A stretch of DNA of 64,000 nt, taken from NCBI GenBank assembly GCA_902461815.1, contig CABPZE010000002.1, positions 62,001 to 126,000 on the forward strand, in the 5' to 3' direction. The notes beneath the pieces are model-generated. The model did not search any database. It was not told where the DNA came from and saw nothing but the letters and a program-made list of their open reading frames with translations. Each line of letters starts with the position of its first letter. Position 1 is the first letter of the stretch. The translations under genes were made by a program, and so were the position numbers. The stretch comes from CAG-390 sp003523225. Lineage in GTDB: Bacteria > Bacillota > Clostridia > Oscillospirales > CAG-272. Below, in pieces: positions 22,859-31,853 of this stretch.

Positions 22859-24718
22859 ATGACAAAACGGCTATTGGCTGTACTTCTCTGCCTGGTCACT
22901 GTAACGACCTTACTTGCATCCTGCCACGATTCAAAGATCGACGGCAAGGATATCAAGGGTGCAGAAATCACTATGTATCTCACTGATATGATTTACGACC
23001 TTGACCCCGCCGTCGCATACAACAACGCATCGGCGCTTAAGGTGTGCGGGCTTCTGTTCGATACGCTTTTCGCGCTTGATTCGAACGGTAAGGTTACGCC
23101 CTCCATCGTTGATACATATACATACACCAAGGACGACAACAAAAAAGAATACACCATGATGCTCTACTTCAAGAGCAACAACTGCTGGTCTGACGGAACA
23201 CCCATTTCTGCCCAGGATGCAGTGTTTACCTGGAAGCGCCTGCTTGATTACGAAGCGAGCTTTGAGGCGGCGTCCCTGCTTTATGAGATCAAAAACGCCA
23301 AGCGCGCCAAAGAAGGCGACTGCTCGATCGACGACATCGGTATTTACGCTGTCGACGAGTTGGTTCTTGAGATAAAGTTTGAGAGAGACATTAATGTTGA
23401 CGAGTTCCTTCTCAACCTGACAAGCATTGCTCTTGCTCCGCTGCGCGAGGATATCGTGACCCGCAACGTGGACTGGGCGAAGAAGCCGGCTACTATCGTG
23501 TGCAGCGGTCCTTTCAAGCTATACCGCGTAAACTACGGTACAAAGGACAGCACCCAGGCTGCAATGTATCTTGAAAGAAACCCCTACTACCGCCGCAACT
23601 ACGAAAAGGATTATCTCGATAAGTCGGTAACTCCCTACCGTCTGATCATTGATTTCTCAATGACGGCTGAGGAACAGCTTGAAGCATTTGCCGCGGGTGA
23701 AATATTCTATGTGGGAAACATCGCGCTTTCCGCTAGGTCCAACTATCTCGACTCCGCCAAGGTCAGCAACGGGCTTTCCACGCACACATATTACCTGAAC
23801 CAGAACGCTGATATTGCAAAGTCCGACGGAACAACAGAAAAGCTGTTTGCAAACAAGGAAGTTCGTCTTGCACTTTCGGCGGCGATAGACCGTCAGGCGC
23901 TTGCAAATCTCGTTGTCTTTGCCGAGGCAGCGACAGCTCTTGTTCCTTCCGGAGTATTTGAAGGCGCAAGTCCGAAAACCACCTTCCGCAGCGTAGGCGG
24001 AAACATCCTTTCCACCGCAGCAGACACCGCCGCCGCACAGAGCCATATCAGCGCCGCCGGAATCAACCCCTCTGACTACACCTTCTCCATCACCGTCCGT
24101 GCCGAAAACGCAGTACATTGCGCGATCGCAGATGCGGTATGCGAAGCATGGAAGGTACTCGGATTCAACGTTTCCGTAAATGCTGTTTCCGCAATCGAGA
24201 ACGACGATATGTATAACGGTGAAGTAGCAACTGATATCAACGACGATATCTTCAACGAGAAATTTGCCACTAACGATTACGATGTTATCGCCATAGACTA
24301 TGTTGCATATTCAGCCAATCCGTATTCAATGCTTGCCCCCTTTGCATTCGGTTACACCGGCGAAAAGCTGACGCTTGAAAAGCCCGAGGACTCCTTCGAC
24401 TACAATTATATACTCAATCCTCACAAGACCGGATATAACAACGAAGCCTATAATGCAATTTTCGATCAGGTTTCCGCAACCACTGATATCGCCGCCCGCA
24501 GCGAGCTTTATCATCAGGCGGAAAAGCTTCTGCTTGAGGATATGCCTGTAATTCCCGTAATCTTCAATCAGGATGCTTACCTCTGCTCAAAGGATCTGAG
24601 CAACGTCAAGAGCAGCTATTACGCATTCCGCATCTTTACCACGACCAAGCAGAAGAATTACACGAAATACATTACAACATCTTCTCAGGTTGAGACCGAA
24701 AGCACCGAAGAAGGATAA
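22859..24718 (+). CDS. ABC transporter solute-binding lipoprotein, family 5 (peptide/nickel type)
   Basis: 619 residues with a lipoprotein signal peptide ending in LLASC (Cys22). The mature protein follows the OppA/DppA pattern: DPAVAYNNASALKVCGLLFDTLF, CWSDGTPISAQDAVFTWKRL, a late FANKEVRLALSAAIDRQAL and the C-terminal AEKLLLEDMPVIPV. It should bind oligopeptides or a similar ligand outside the cell. No permease or ATPase genes follow, so it is an orphan that must share a transporter encoded elsewhere. It has its own promoter and is followed by a 21-bp perfect hairpin, so it is a single-gene transcript. Confidence 0.88.
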   Translation: MTKRLLAVLLCLVTVTTLLASCHDSKIDGKDIKGAEITMYLTDMIYDLDPAVAYNNASALKVCGLLFDTLFALDSNGKVTPSIVDTYTYTKDDNKKEYTMMLYFKSNNCWSDGTPISAQDAVFTWKRLLDYEASFEAASLLYEIKNAKRAKEGDCSIDDIGIYAVDELVLEIKFERDINVDEFLLNLTSIALAPLREDIVTRNVDWAKKPATIVCSGPFKLYRVNYGTKDSTQAAMYLERNPYYRRNYEKDYLDKSVTPYRLIIDFSMTAEEQLEAFAAGEIFYVGNIALSARSNYLDSAKVSNGLSTHTYYLNQNADIAKSDGTTEKLFANKEVRLALSAAIDRQALANLVVFAEAATALVPSGVFEGASPKTTFRSVGGNILSTAADTAAAQSHISAAGINPSDYTFSITVRAENAVHCAIADAVCEAWKVLGFNVSVNAVSAIENDDMYNGEVATDINDDIFNEKFATNDYDVIAIDYVAYSANPYSMLAPFAFGYTGEKLTLEKPEDSFDYNYILNPHKTGYNNEAYNAIFDQVSATTDIAARSELYHQAEKLLLEDMPVIPVIFNQDAYLCSKDLSNVKSSYYAFRIFTTTKQKNYTKYITTSSQVETESTEEG

Positions 24719-24754
24719 AAAGCACATACAAATCATCTTGCAACGTGATTCAAA

Positions 24755-24799
24755 CAGTGCCCCGCCGATTGTGCAAAATGCACAATCGGCGGGGCACTG
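24755..24799 (+). terminator. 21-bp perfect inverted repeat after the family 5 SBP gene
   Basis: Arms 24755-24775 and 24779-24799 are perfectly complementary with a 3-base AAA loop. A poor U-tract (TTATATG) follows. Very strong terminator-like hairpin. Confidence 0.7.
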
Positions 24800-24833
24800 T
24801 TATATGCATTTCGCCATAATTTAAGGAAAGTCA

Positions 24834-24863
24834 TTGACTTTTGCGTTTGTCATGTGATATAAT
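24834..24863 (+). promoter_or_regulatory. promoter of the family 1 solute-binding protein gene
   Basis: TTGACT (24834-24839), 18 bases, TATAAT (24858-24863). Confidence 0.65.
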
Positions 24864-24927
24864 GATAAAGCATAAACCACTTGTTTGGTTAATCAAAAAA
24901 CGTTTACAGTTCGGGAGGTATCCACTA

Positions 24928-26433
24928 ATGAAAAAGCGTAAAACCATAACGCGCATTTTGTCTCTTGTGTCGGCGATGTTGCTGGTTCTGTCGCTTGCAG
25001 CATGCGTTGACAAGCCTTCGCAGGGCGGAGAAACCACAACAGATGTAGCGGCAACAGTAAACACTGATGTCGATGAAACAACATCTTCCTTTGTTCAGGA
25101 CAGTGTACCGGATATGAATCTTGGTACCACAATAGGTGTTCTTGCATGGAACGACGTTGAACACTTTGAGTTTAACGACGAGCTCGGAGTTGAAAAATCG
25201 GTGAGCGATCTGGTACTTAACAGACTTGCCTCTCGTCTTGACACTGTTCAAAAACGTCTCGGCATCGGGATCGAGTTCATCGGCATTCCGGGAGATGCCG
25301 GTAACCTTGCCAACTGGAATGCTTATGTTGAAAAAGCAATGCAGGGCGGCGACAAGAGCTTTGATGTTATCGCAGGCTATTCCCTTTCTGTCGCAAAAAA
25401 TGCCGCATCCGGATTCCTTTACAATCTGCTTGACTCTGAATGTACATATCTGGACTTTGACAACCCCTGGTGGTCTGACCTCCTTGTCAAGGAAGCAACT
25501 GTAAACGGAAAAATGTTCTTTGCATCGGGCGATATATCCAGAAACGCGCTTGAGATGATGTATGTCTGCTATGCCAACACCACTCTGCTTACCGACTACA
25601 ACCTTGAAAATCCCCAAAACTATGTTGCCTCCGGCGAATGGACATATGAAAAGTTCATCTCGATGTGCGAAGGCCTTTACAAGGATCTTGACAGCTCCGG
25701 TTCAAAGACCTGCACAAGCACAGAGGGCGACCAGTTCGGATATATCACTTCCGGCATTCATGTTGACCCTTGGTTCTACGGTTCGGGCGCAACCATCTGC
25801 GATAAGGACGCTGACGGAGCATTGATACCCGCCGAATCCTTCGCCGGAGAGCGCGTAATGAACACCGTAAGCATGCTCAACAAGTTCCTTTGGGATACCG
25901 ACGACGGTATGTACACCTCCTCCGTTACTCACCAGCGCGCTTTCGGACAGGGCAGAAGCCTGTTCATGATGGATCGCGCACGTGTTTCCCACAAGGTGCT
26001 CAAAGCCGAATACGAGGTCGACTATGTAATTCTTCCCTGCCCCAAATATGACGCTGACCAGGAGAAATACATAACCGTTATGGGCAACCCCTTCACTCTG
26101 TATGCAATCAGAGCGGATGCCGAAAGCCCTGAAAACGCCTCCGCCTTCATCGAGTGCATGGCATCCGAGGGCTATCGTCAGATCACTCCTGCAGTATTTG
26201 AGCTTCAGCTTAAGACCAGATACGTTGACGACCCCATATCCAGTCAGATGTATGACCTTATCAGAGAAAACCTTACATTTGACCTTGGTCGTATCTTCTC
26301 TGACTCACTTATAAAACAGTCCAACTTCAGAGACGCTATCAAGAACAATACAAGAAACTGGTCCACTGCTGCTACGATAGCGTCCAAGCTTCTCAAGACA
26401 AAAATAAACGAACTCATGAAGATCTTCGAGTAA
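24928..26433 (+). CDS. Extracellular solute-binding lipoprotein (family 1-like)
   Basis: 501 residues from the ATG at 24928 (GGGAGGT at 24913-24919). A lipoprotein signal peptide ends in LSLAAC (Cys26), followed by a Thr/Glu linker. The body has the features of sugar-type binding proteins: IGIEFIGIPG, SFDVIAGYSLSVA, NGKMFFASGDISRNAL, SGEWTYEKFISMCEGLY and GQGRSLFMMDRARVSHKV. Ligand not determinable. No transporter genes are adjacent; like the gene before it, it is an orphan binding protein with its own promoter. It converges with the surface-protein operon, separated by a bidirectional terminator. Confidence 0.83.
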   Translation: MKKRKTITRILSLVSAMLLVLSLAACVDKPSQGGETTTDVAATVNTDVDETTSSFVQDSVPDMNLGTTIGVLAWNDVEHFEFNDELGVEKSVSDLVLNRLASRLDTVQKRLGIGIEFIGIPGDAGNLANWNAYVEKAMQGGDKSFDVIAGYSLSVAKNAASGFLYNLLDSECTYLDFDNPWWSDLLVKEATVNGKMFFASGDISRNALEMMYVCYANTTLLTDYNLENPQNYVASGEWTYEKFISMCEGLYKDLDSSGSKTCTSTEGDQFGYITSGIHVDPWFYGSGATICDKDADGALIPAESFAGERVMNTVSMLNKFLWDTDDGMYTSSVTHQRAFGQGRSLFMMDRARVSHKVLKAEYEVDYVILPCPKYDADQEKYITVMGNPFTLYAIRADAESPENASAFIECMASEGYRQITPAVFELQLKTRYVDDPISSQMYDLIRENLTFDLGRIFSDSLIKQSNFRDAIKNNTRNWSTAATIASKLLKTKINELMKIFE

Positions 26434-26511
26434 TATTCTTTTGATGAATGCTTTCATTTATATAGTCACCGTGATCAGGGGGCATATAAGGAAAAATTCG
26501 TTAAAATCCAT

Positions 26512-26543
26512 CCGGGCTGCCGCATGTACTTGCGGCAGCCCGG
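26512..26543. terminator. bidirectional terminator, 13-bp perfect stem
   Basis: CCGGGCTGCCGCA, loop TGTACT, TGCGGCAGCCCGG, between convergent genes; on the plus strand an AT-rich stretch with a T7 run follows about 25 bases later. Confidence 0.7.
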
Positions 26544-26577
26544 AATTCATATTTATATATTTTTTTACTCTGTTATA

Positions 26578-28512
26578 TCAGTGCCGCGATCCGGGTTGCT
26601 TTCCGCCGCCGGGCATTCCGCCCACGCCCCCGGAGCTTCCGTATATTCCGGAAGTCATGTTTACAGTAGCAATTACAGTACCTCCGCTTCCGGTGGTATT
26701 CGTGGCGCATCCGTTTTCGTCAGCACCCGAAACCGTCATTCCGACAATCGCGGTATAGCTGTTTCCGCTCTGTATCTCCGGAGCAGTGACCACAGCACAG
26801 TTATAGGCTTTTGTTGGCGTAAACGACACTATGACCTTTCCGTTCTCATCGCACAGCGCAAACGGAGTGCCCGCATTTTGTGAGTTAAAGGTAATAAGCA
26901 TCGAGCCCTGATTTTCTGCCGAGCTGAAGTTCTGCGCCATGCCCGAGCTGCCGAGCGCAACTACAACTCCACCCGTCACCTTAGCAGAAGAATCATAGTC
27001 AAACGCTCCATTTCCGCTGTTGGTTGAACCACTGACAAGTACCACTCCGCCGCTTACGCTAAGGCTTCCATTACTGTCGATCCCGTCTCCCGAAGCGTTC
27101 ACAAGCACATATCCGCCGGATATTGTAATAATGCCGGTTGATGAACTGAACATTCCCTGCCCAGGTCTTCCGCCCAGACCTGACGAATCGTTTCCGCCCG
27201 AGGCATTGATACCGTCGTCGGAAGCCACCACGGAAAATTTACCGCCCGAAATACGTATATCCGAGCTTTCAATTCCCTCATAGCTCTTTGAGATCGTCAC
27301 ATTCCCACCTGATATAGAAAGCACGTCGTCTGCGTGCATACCGTCGTCTCCGGACAGGATCGCAAAGTCTCCGCCACTGATCTCAATAGTACCGTTCGAA
27401 TGGCAGGAGTCGTCCGAAGAATCAATATTGAAGCTGCCGCCGCTGATCACGATTCCCGCAGTGGCTTTCAGTCCCTTGGCTGATTCACCGGAGGACGCCG
27501 TGCCGCCTGAAGTACTGCCCGGCAAAGCGCCCCAACCGCCCCATCCGGGGTTAAAGCTACCGTCGGACTTTGTAGAGGCATTGGCGCTTCCGCCGCCGGT
27601 TTTTATGGTGAATGAACCGTCATCAATTTTAAGCAGGGTCTCAGCCTGAATGCCGTCGTTTCCGGCAACGATATTAAGCGTACCTCCGCAGACATAAACA
27701 TAACCGCGCGCGCTGTCCTCGTCATTATCGGAACGTATGCCGTCCGTCCCGGCATTGATAACGATGTCGCCGCCGGAGATCTTGACGCAATCCTTGCCGT
27801 TAAGTCCCACCTTGACAGATGTCACATTTATCTTGCCGTCAGTGATCACAAGGTCGTCCTTTGAAACTATCCCATGCTTGTAGTTGCCGTTCACGGTCAG
27901 ACTTCCCGTGCCGTTGATGGTAAGATCCTCGCGGCTGAACAGCGCCGCATCAAGATTGGTGTCACCGTCAGTCGCGGTATAGCTTTCGCCGTCCGAAAGC
28001 GTGTTCACGCTGCCCGCGTCAAGAGTGATAAATACCTTGTCAGCCGAACCGATATAAAGTGCGGGACCGCTTGGATTGGTCAGCGACAAACCGCAAAGCA
28101 CCAGCTGTATCTTGTCTTCTTTCCCGGCACTTACGGTAAGAGAGGCATCGGAGGCGCTGCCGGAAATAATATATGTCCCCGCGCCCGTTATCGTTACGCT
28201 TTTACCGTCAGCTGTTGCACCGTTGCCGGTGACGCTGCTCCCGGAGTCAGAAAAAACTATTTTTACAGCATCTCCCGCGCTGTAGCCGTCGTCCGAATCA
28301 CGGTTTGAAAATGTAAAATCCATGTCCTTCACATCGGCGGATATCTCAGGTGTGCCTGCGTTTCCTGAATTCCCGGCGCTACCTGCATTGGTATTATTGC
28401 CTGAGCCGTCATTTCCTCCAATCATTGTGGAGCGGCAGGAGTACAGCACCAAAGAAAGTGCGAAAATAAGACAGACCGAAACTGCCAATGCCTTTATTTT
28501 TCTCAATTTCAT
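26578..28512 (-). CDS. Cthe_2159-like carbohydrate-binding beta-helix lipoprotein
   Basis: 644 residues with a lipobox ending LYSC (Cys26), a Gly/Asn/Ser linker, then many short repeats of the form ISGGxxxxxxxxDGI (for example ISGGSFNIDSSDDSCHSNG, ISGGDFAILSGDDGMHAD, ISGGNVTISKSYEGIES) that build a right-handed beta-helix. This is the pattern of the Cthe_2159/DUF4353 family, whose clostridial founder binds acidic plant polysaccharide. The C-terminus ends in a Gly-rich tail (GGVGGMPGGGKQPG). It starts one base inside the stop of the DUF4956 gene (TAATG), so it is translated together with VTC and DUF4956 proteins. Likely a surface-displayed binding or adhesion protein. Confidence 0.82.
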   Translation of the reverse strand: MKLRKIKALAVSVCLIFALSLVLYSCRSTMIGGNDGSGNNTNAGSAGNSGNAGTPEISADVKDMDFTFSNRDSDDGYSAGDAVKIVFSDSGSSVTGNGATADGKSVTITGAGTYIISGSASDASLTVSAGKEDKIQLVLCGLSLTNPSGPALYIGSADKVFITLDAGSVNTLSDGESYTATDGDTNLDAALFSREDLTINGTGSLTVNGNYKHGIVSKDDLVITDGKINVTSVKVGLNGKDCVKISGGDIVINAGTDGIRSDNDEDSARGYVYVCGGTLNIVAGNDGIQAETLLKIDDGSFTIKTGGGSANASTKSDGSFNPGWGGWGALPGSTSGGTASSGESAKGLKATAGIVISGGSFNIDSSDDSCHSNGTIEISGGDFAILSGDDGMHADDVLSISGGNVTISKSYEGIESSDIRISGGKFSVVASDDGINASGGNDSSGLGGRPGQGMFSSSTGIITISGGYVLVNASGDGIDSNGSLSVSGGVVLVSGSTNSGNGAFDYDSSAKVTGGVVVALGSSGMAQNFSSAENQGSMLITFNSQNAGTPFALCDENGKVIVSFTPTKAYNCAVVTAPEIQSGNSYTAIVGMTVSGADENGCATNTTGSGGTVIATVNMTSGIYGSSGGVGGMPGGGKQPGSRH

Positions 28513-29180
28513 TATAGTTCCTCGTTCCTTTCTTCCCCCTCAGAGAGAATTATTTCAAGATTACCGTTGCGACAGCGCAGCTCGTCAATAAAAGCCTTGC
28601 TGTTTGATGCGTTATTAAGCTCGACCTTATATTGCAGCTTATAGAGGCTGCCCATATTCGAGGTTTTTACCGAAGTCAGCTTAAAGTTTTTTGCGTATTT
28701 TTCAAAGATCTCGTCAAAAGCGCCGGAATAGTTGAGAGACTCCGGAACGGTTATGCGCAGATCCATCTGTCGCTCCTCTCTCAATGGGATCAAAGATATC
28801 AGCACCATTCCGAGAGCCAGGATGACAGAAAAGACCAGCGAAACATAAATATACCCGGCGGCGCACGCAAGTCCCGCGGTCATTGCAGCAAAGATCGAGA
28901 CGATCTCTTTGGCTTTTCCTGCTGCAGAACGGAAACGTACAAGCGAAAATGCGCCCATTACAGCGACACCGGTTCCGATATTGCCGTTTACCATGATAAT
29001 CACATTGGCAACAATAACGGGAAGCAGAATAAGGGACAGGAAGAAGCTCTTGGTTATGCGGTTCCGGAAGGAAGCCGCAAGCGCCGCAATGACACCGCAC
29101 ACAAGCGCTGCGAGGGTGCAGATGAAGTAGGACGCGGCGGTGAGTCCACTGTCTGTGACCGATGTGAAAATGTTAGGCAT
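28512..29180 (-). CDS. DUF4956 integral membrane protein
   Basis: 222 residues from the ATG at 29180 (GGAGAAAATATTT precedes). About four membrane helices (residues 14-35, 45-60, 85-105, 110-130) and the diagnostic motif VMGAFSLVRFRSAAGKAKEI of DUF4956, followed by a cytosolic ferredoxin-like domain. Function unproven, but the family nearly always pairs with a VTC-domain protein, as it does here with an 8-base overlap. It probably anchors or regulates the VTC protein at the membrane. Confidence 0.88.
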   Translation of the reverse strand: MPNIFTSVTDSGLTAASYFICTLAALVCGVIAALAASFRNRITKSFFLSLILLPVIVANVIIMVNGNIGTGVAVMGAFSLVRFRSAAGKAKEIVSIFAAMTAGLACAAGYIYVSLVFSVILALGMVLISLIPLREERQMDLRITVPESLNYSGAFDEIFEKYAKNFKLTSVKTSNMGSLYKLQYKVELNNASNSKAFIDELRCRNGNLEIILSEGEERNEEL

Positions 29181-29904
29181 AAATATTTTCTCCTTTATTG
29201 ATTTCCGACATTCCGGAAATATATATATCACGGTATGCAGTACCGTATTTTGAAAATGAGGATGGGAAAATTCTTTCGGAGTCAAGTGCATCAGCAAGCC
29301 ACAGCGGCATTCCACCGCCGCTTTTCACCTCCAGCAGCACACTGCCGTGAGGCAGCAGTAATCTTCCGTCATTTCCCTCGGAAAGACTAAGCCTGTCGGC
29401 GCGGTAACGCACACCGGTATCAAACGTAAGTCTAAGATCCGGCTGACTGTCGGCAAAGAACGCCTCTCGCTCGTATGAGAGTATGACCGCCGGCTGAGGC
29501 TGCCCCCAGAAGCGCATGGCATAGTCAAGCTCGCGCATTATCTGCGAATCGCGCGGCTTATGCCCTGTCCTGATGTACTCTGTCGCTTCCGACAGCGTCA
29601 TCGCCTCGCGGCGCTTGTAGACTACGCCGTCGAATTTCTTTTTTATCTCAAGAAAGACCCGGCTTTCACTGTTCGGTACACCGTATGAACGCAATCGCAG
29701 CTTTTCCTTGTAATTCCTTGCCTCTATGGACGAACGGACTATCCGGTGATCCGGCGTGTCAAGGTACGCACTGCATATTGTGCTTTTTCCATACTCGTCC
29801 GGAATCAGGTATTTCCCTATCCTGCCGATCAGACTGCGGTATTCCGCCGCAGACATCAGGTACTTTTTTTCCGTTCTCTTAAAGCTGATTATAAGCTCCG
29901 GCAT
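29173..29904 (-). CDS. VTC domain-containing protein (polyphosphate polymerase-like)
   Basis: 243 residues forming one VTC/triphosphate-tunnel domain. Tunnel residues are visible: FKRTEKKYLM near the N-terminus, YKEKLRLRSYG, FLEIKKKFDGVVYKRR, ILSYEREAFF and a late Glu in LLEVKSGGGMP. Yeast Vtc4 with this fold makes polyphosphate from ATP; the bacterial role in these cassettes is not proven. First gene of a three-gene operon with DUF4956 and the Cthe_2159-like protein. CotH kinase, often found in such clusters, is absent here. GAAAGGAGTG supports the start. Confidence 0.87.
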   Translation of the reverse strand: MPELIISFKRTEKKYLMSAAEYRSLIGRIGKYLIPDEYGKSTICSAYLDTPDHRIVRSSIEARNYKEKLRLRSYGVPNSESRVFLEIKKKFDGVVYKRREAMTLSEATEYIRTGHKPRDSQIMRELDYAMRFWGQPQPAVILSYEREAFFADSQPDLRLTFDTGVRYRADRLSLSEGNDGRLLLPHGSVLLEVKSGGGMPLWLADALDSERIFPSSFSKYGTAYRDIYISGMSEINKGENIYA

Positions 29905-30018
29905 TTTTTCTCACTCCTTTCCCGACGAAAATATTGTAAATTTCCGGTTTGATGGCGGTATGAAATAAATGTGAAAGGCAGACGAACATTTTTACTGTAT
30001 TCTGAACATATTCAATTC

Positions 30019-30051
30019 AAAAAAGGGCTGCCGCACGTATGCGAACAGCCC
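30019..30051 (-). terminator. intrinsic terminator of the ABC exporter operon
   Basis: On the reverse strand GGGCTG-TT-CGCA-TACG-TGCG-G-CAGCCC is followed by TTTTTTG: a textbook terminator. Confidence 0.85.
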
Positions 30052-30071
30052 AAATTCCCGTATTGATTTAT

Positions 30072-31853
30072 TCAAACGTTTTCAACAGACCTGAACTGAG
30101 CGCCGTAAAGGTCAGCGTAAAATCCTCCGGCACTCATAAGCTCGTCGTGAGTTCCGCGCTCTATGATCTTACCGTCCTTCATGACCAGAATAAGGTCTGC
30201 GTTTTTAATGGTATTAAGGCGGTGCGCCACGATAAACGAGGTGCGTCCGCGCATAAGCTCGGCAAACGCTTTCTGAATCTTGATCTCGGTGCGCGTATCG
30301 ATCGAGGAGGTAGCCTCATCAAGTATAAGCATAGGCGGAAGCGCGAGCATAACGCGTGAAATGCACAAAAGCTGCTTCTGCCCCTGGGAAAGCTGAGAGC
30401 CATCCTCGCTGAGCACCGTGTCATATCCCTGCGGTAACCGCTTTATAAAGGAATGAGCATGAGAGGCGCGCGCGGCAGCTTCTATCTCGGCGTCAGTCGC
30501 ATCAGGCTTGCCCATTGCAATATTTTCACGCACCGTGCCCGACTTTAGCCATGTGTCCTGAAGCACCATGCCGAAGGACGCGCGAAGGCTTCCGCGTGTA
30601 ATATTGCGTATGCTCCGTCCGTCAACGGTTATCGTTCCGGCGTCCGTCTCGTAAAACCGCATGAAAAGATTGATAAGGGTCGTCTTACCGCATCCGGTAG
30701 GTCCTACGACCGCAACGCGCATTCCCTGTTTTACGTCAAAGTCAATGCCGGACATAAAGGGCTTGTCGGTGTACGAAAATCCGACGTTGTCAGCACGTAT
30801 CGCGCCCTTGACCTTAGCGGGATCGATGTCAACGGCGTCAGGTGCATCACTTGGCTCATCCGGAGTATCCAGAAGCTCAAAAACGCGTGAAGCGCAAGCC
30901 AGTGCGCTTTGCAGCTCCGCTATGACGCCCGAAAGCTCGTTGAATGGCTTGGCATAGCTGTGCGCGTAATAAAGCAGGCAGGATATCTCTCCGGCAGTCA
31001 CAAGCGGATTTGCCACAGCCATAAGTCCGCCCGCAAGAGCAACGCCGCAGTAGACGAGGGAGTTTACAAATCGCGTCGCAGGATTGGTTATAGAGGAATA
31101 AAACACAGCGCGGGTAGCCGTCCTGCGGTATTCCTCATTGAGTTTTTCAAAATCCTCAGACAGCGCATTCTCGCGTGAATACGCCTTCACAACGCCCATT
31201 CCGGCGACGCTCTCATCAATGATCGCCGTCTGGCGCGCCGCAAGCACCGACTGCTCACGGAAAAGCGAGAAGGTGCGCTTGGCAATAAACCCGGCGACAA
31301 GCATTGAAAGCGGCGTCAGCAGCGCCACAACAAGTGCAACCTTGTAGTTTATCACAAGCATGAATACAAGTGTCACGATAATTGAAAGCACGCTTGAATA
31401 AAGCTCGGTGATGCCTGTAAGCAGTCCCTCTGACATACGGTCAACGTCGGCGATCATGCGGCTGAGGGTGTCACCCGTTCTGTGTGAATCAAGGTACGAA
31501 AGCGGCAGTCTTTCTATCTTACGGATGCAGTCGGCGCGTATGTCGCGCGTGACGGCGGCGCTGAGGCGTGTCCCGGCAATACGGACCAGCCAGTCAAACA
31601 GTGCGCTCAGTACGGCAAGCAGCGGGATAACGGAAAGTATCTTCAGGATTCCCGGCATATCGACCTGTCCCTTGCCCAAAGCAAGGTCGATGGCATCTCC
31701 GACCAACACCGGAATAAAATGCGCCGCGACTATTGAAACTGCGGCAAGCAGAAGCGCCCCCGCCGCAACAGGAAGGAGCGGCTTGCAGTATTTAAGCAGG
31801 CGAACCAGAGTGCGGTTGCGTTCCTCTGCGGACAGCTTTTTCTTTTCAGCCAT
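30072..31853 (-). CDS. ABC exporter half-transporter (consensus ATPase partner)
   Basis: 593 residues: six membrane helices (about 30-320) then an ATPase domain with Walker A GPTGCGKTT, signature LSQGQKQLL, Walker B MLILDEATSSID with the catalytic Glu, and switch His in IVAHRLNTI. The degenerate signature (SQGQ) together with intact Glu/His identifies it as one half of a heterodimeric type IV exporter, the TM288/BmrD-like half. It overlaps its partner gene by 8 bases. Substrates of such pairs are usually hydrophobic drugs, lipids or peptides; the real one cannot be read from sequence. Confidence 0.92.
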   Translation of the reverse strand: MAEKKKLSAEERNRTLVRLLKYCKPLLPVAAGALLLAAVSIVAAHFIPVLVGDAIDLALGKGQVDMPGILKILSVIPLLAVLSALFDWLVRIAGTRLSAAVTRDIRADCIRKIERLPLSYLDSHRTGDTLSRMIADVDRMSEGLLTGITELYSSVLSIIVTLVFMLVINYKVALVVALLTPLSMLVAGFIAKRTFSLFREQSVLAARQTAIIDESVAGMGVVKAYSRENALSEDFEKLNEEYRRTATRAVFYSSITNPATRFVNSLVYCGVALAGGLMAVANPLVTAGEISCLLYYAHSYAKPFNELSGVIAELQSALACASRVFELLDTPDEPSDAPDAVDIDPAKVKGAIRADNVGFSYTDKPFMSGIDFDVKQGMRVAVVGPTGCGKTTLINLFMRFYETDAGTITVDGRSIRNITRGSLRASFGMVLQDTWLKSGTVRENIAMGKPDATDAEIEAAARASHAHSFIKRLPQGYDTVLSEDGSQLSQGQKQLLCISRVMLALPPMLILDEATSSIDTRTEIKIQKAFAELMRGRTSFIVAHRLNTIKNADLILVMKDGKIIERGTHDELMSAGGFYADLYGAQFRSVENV

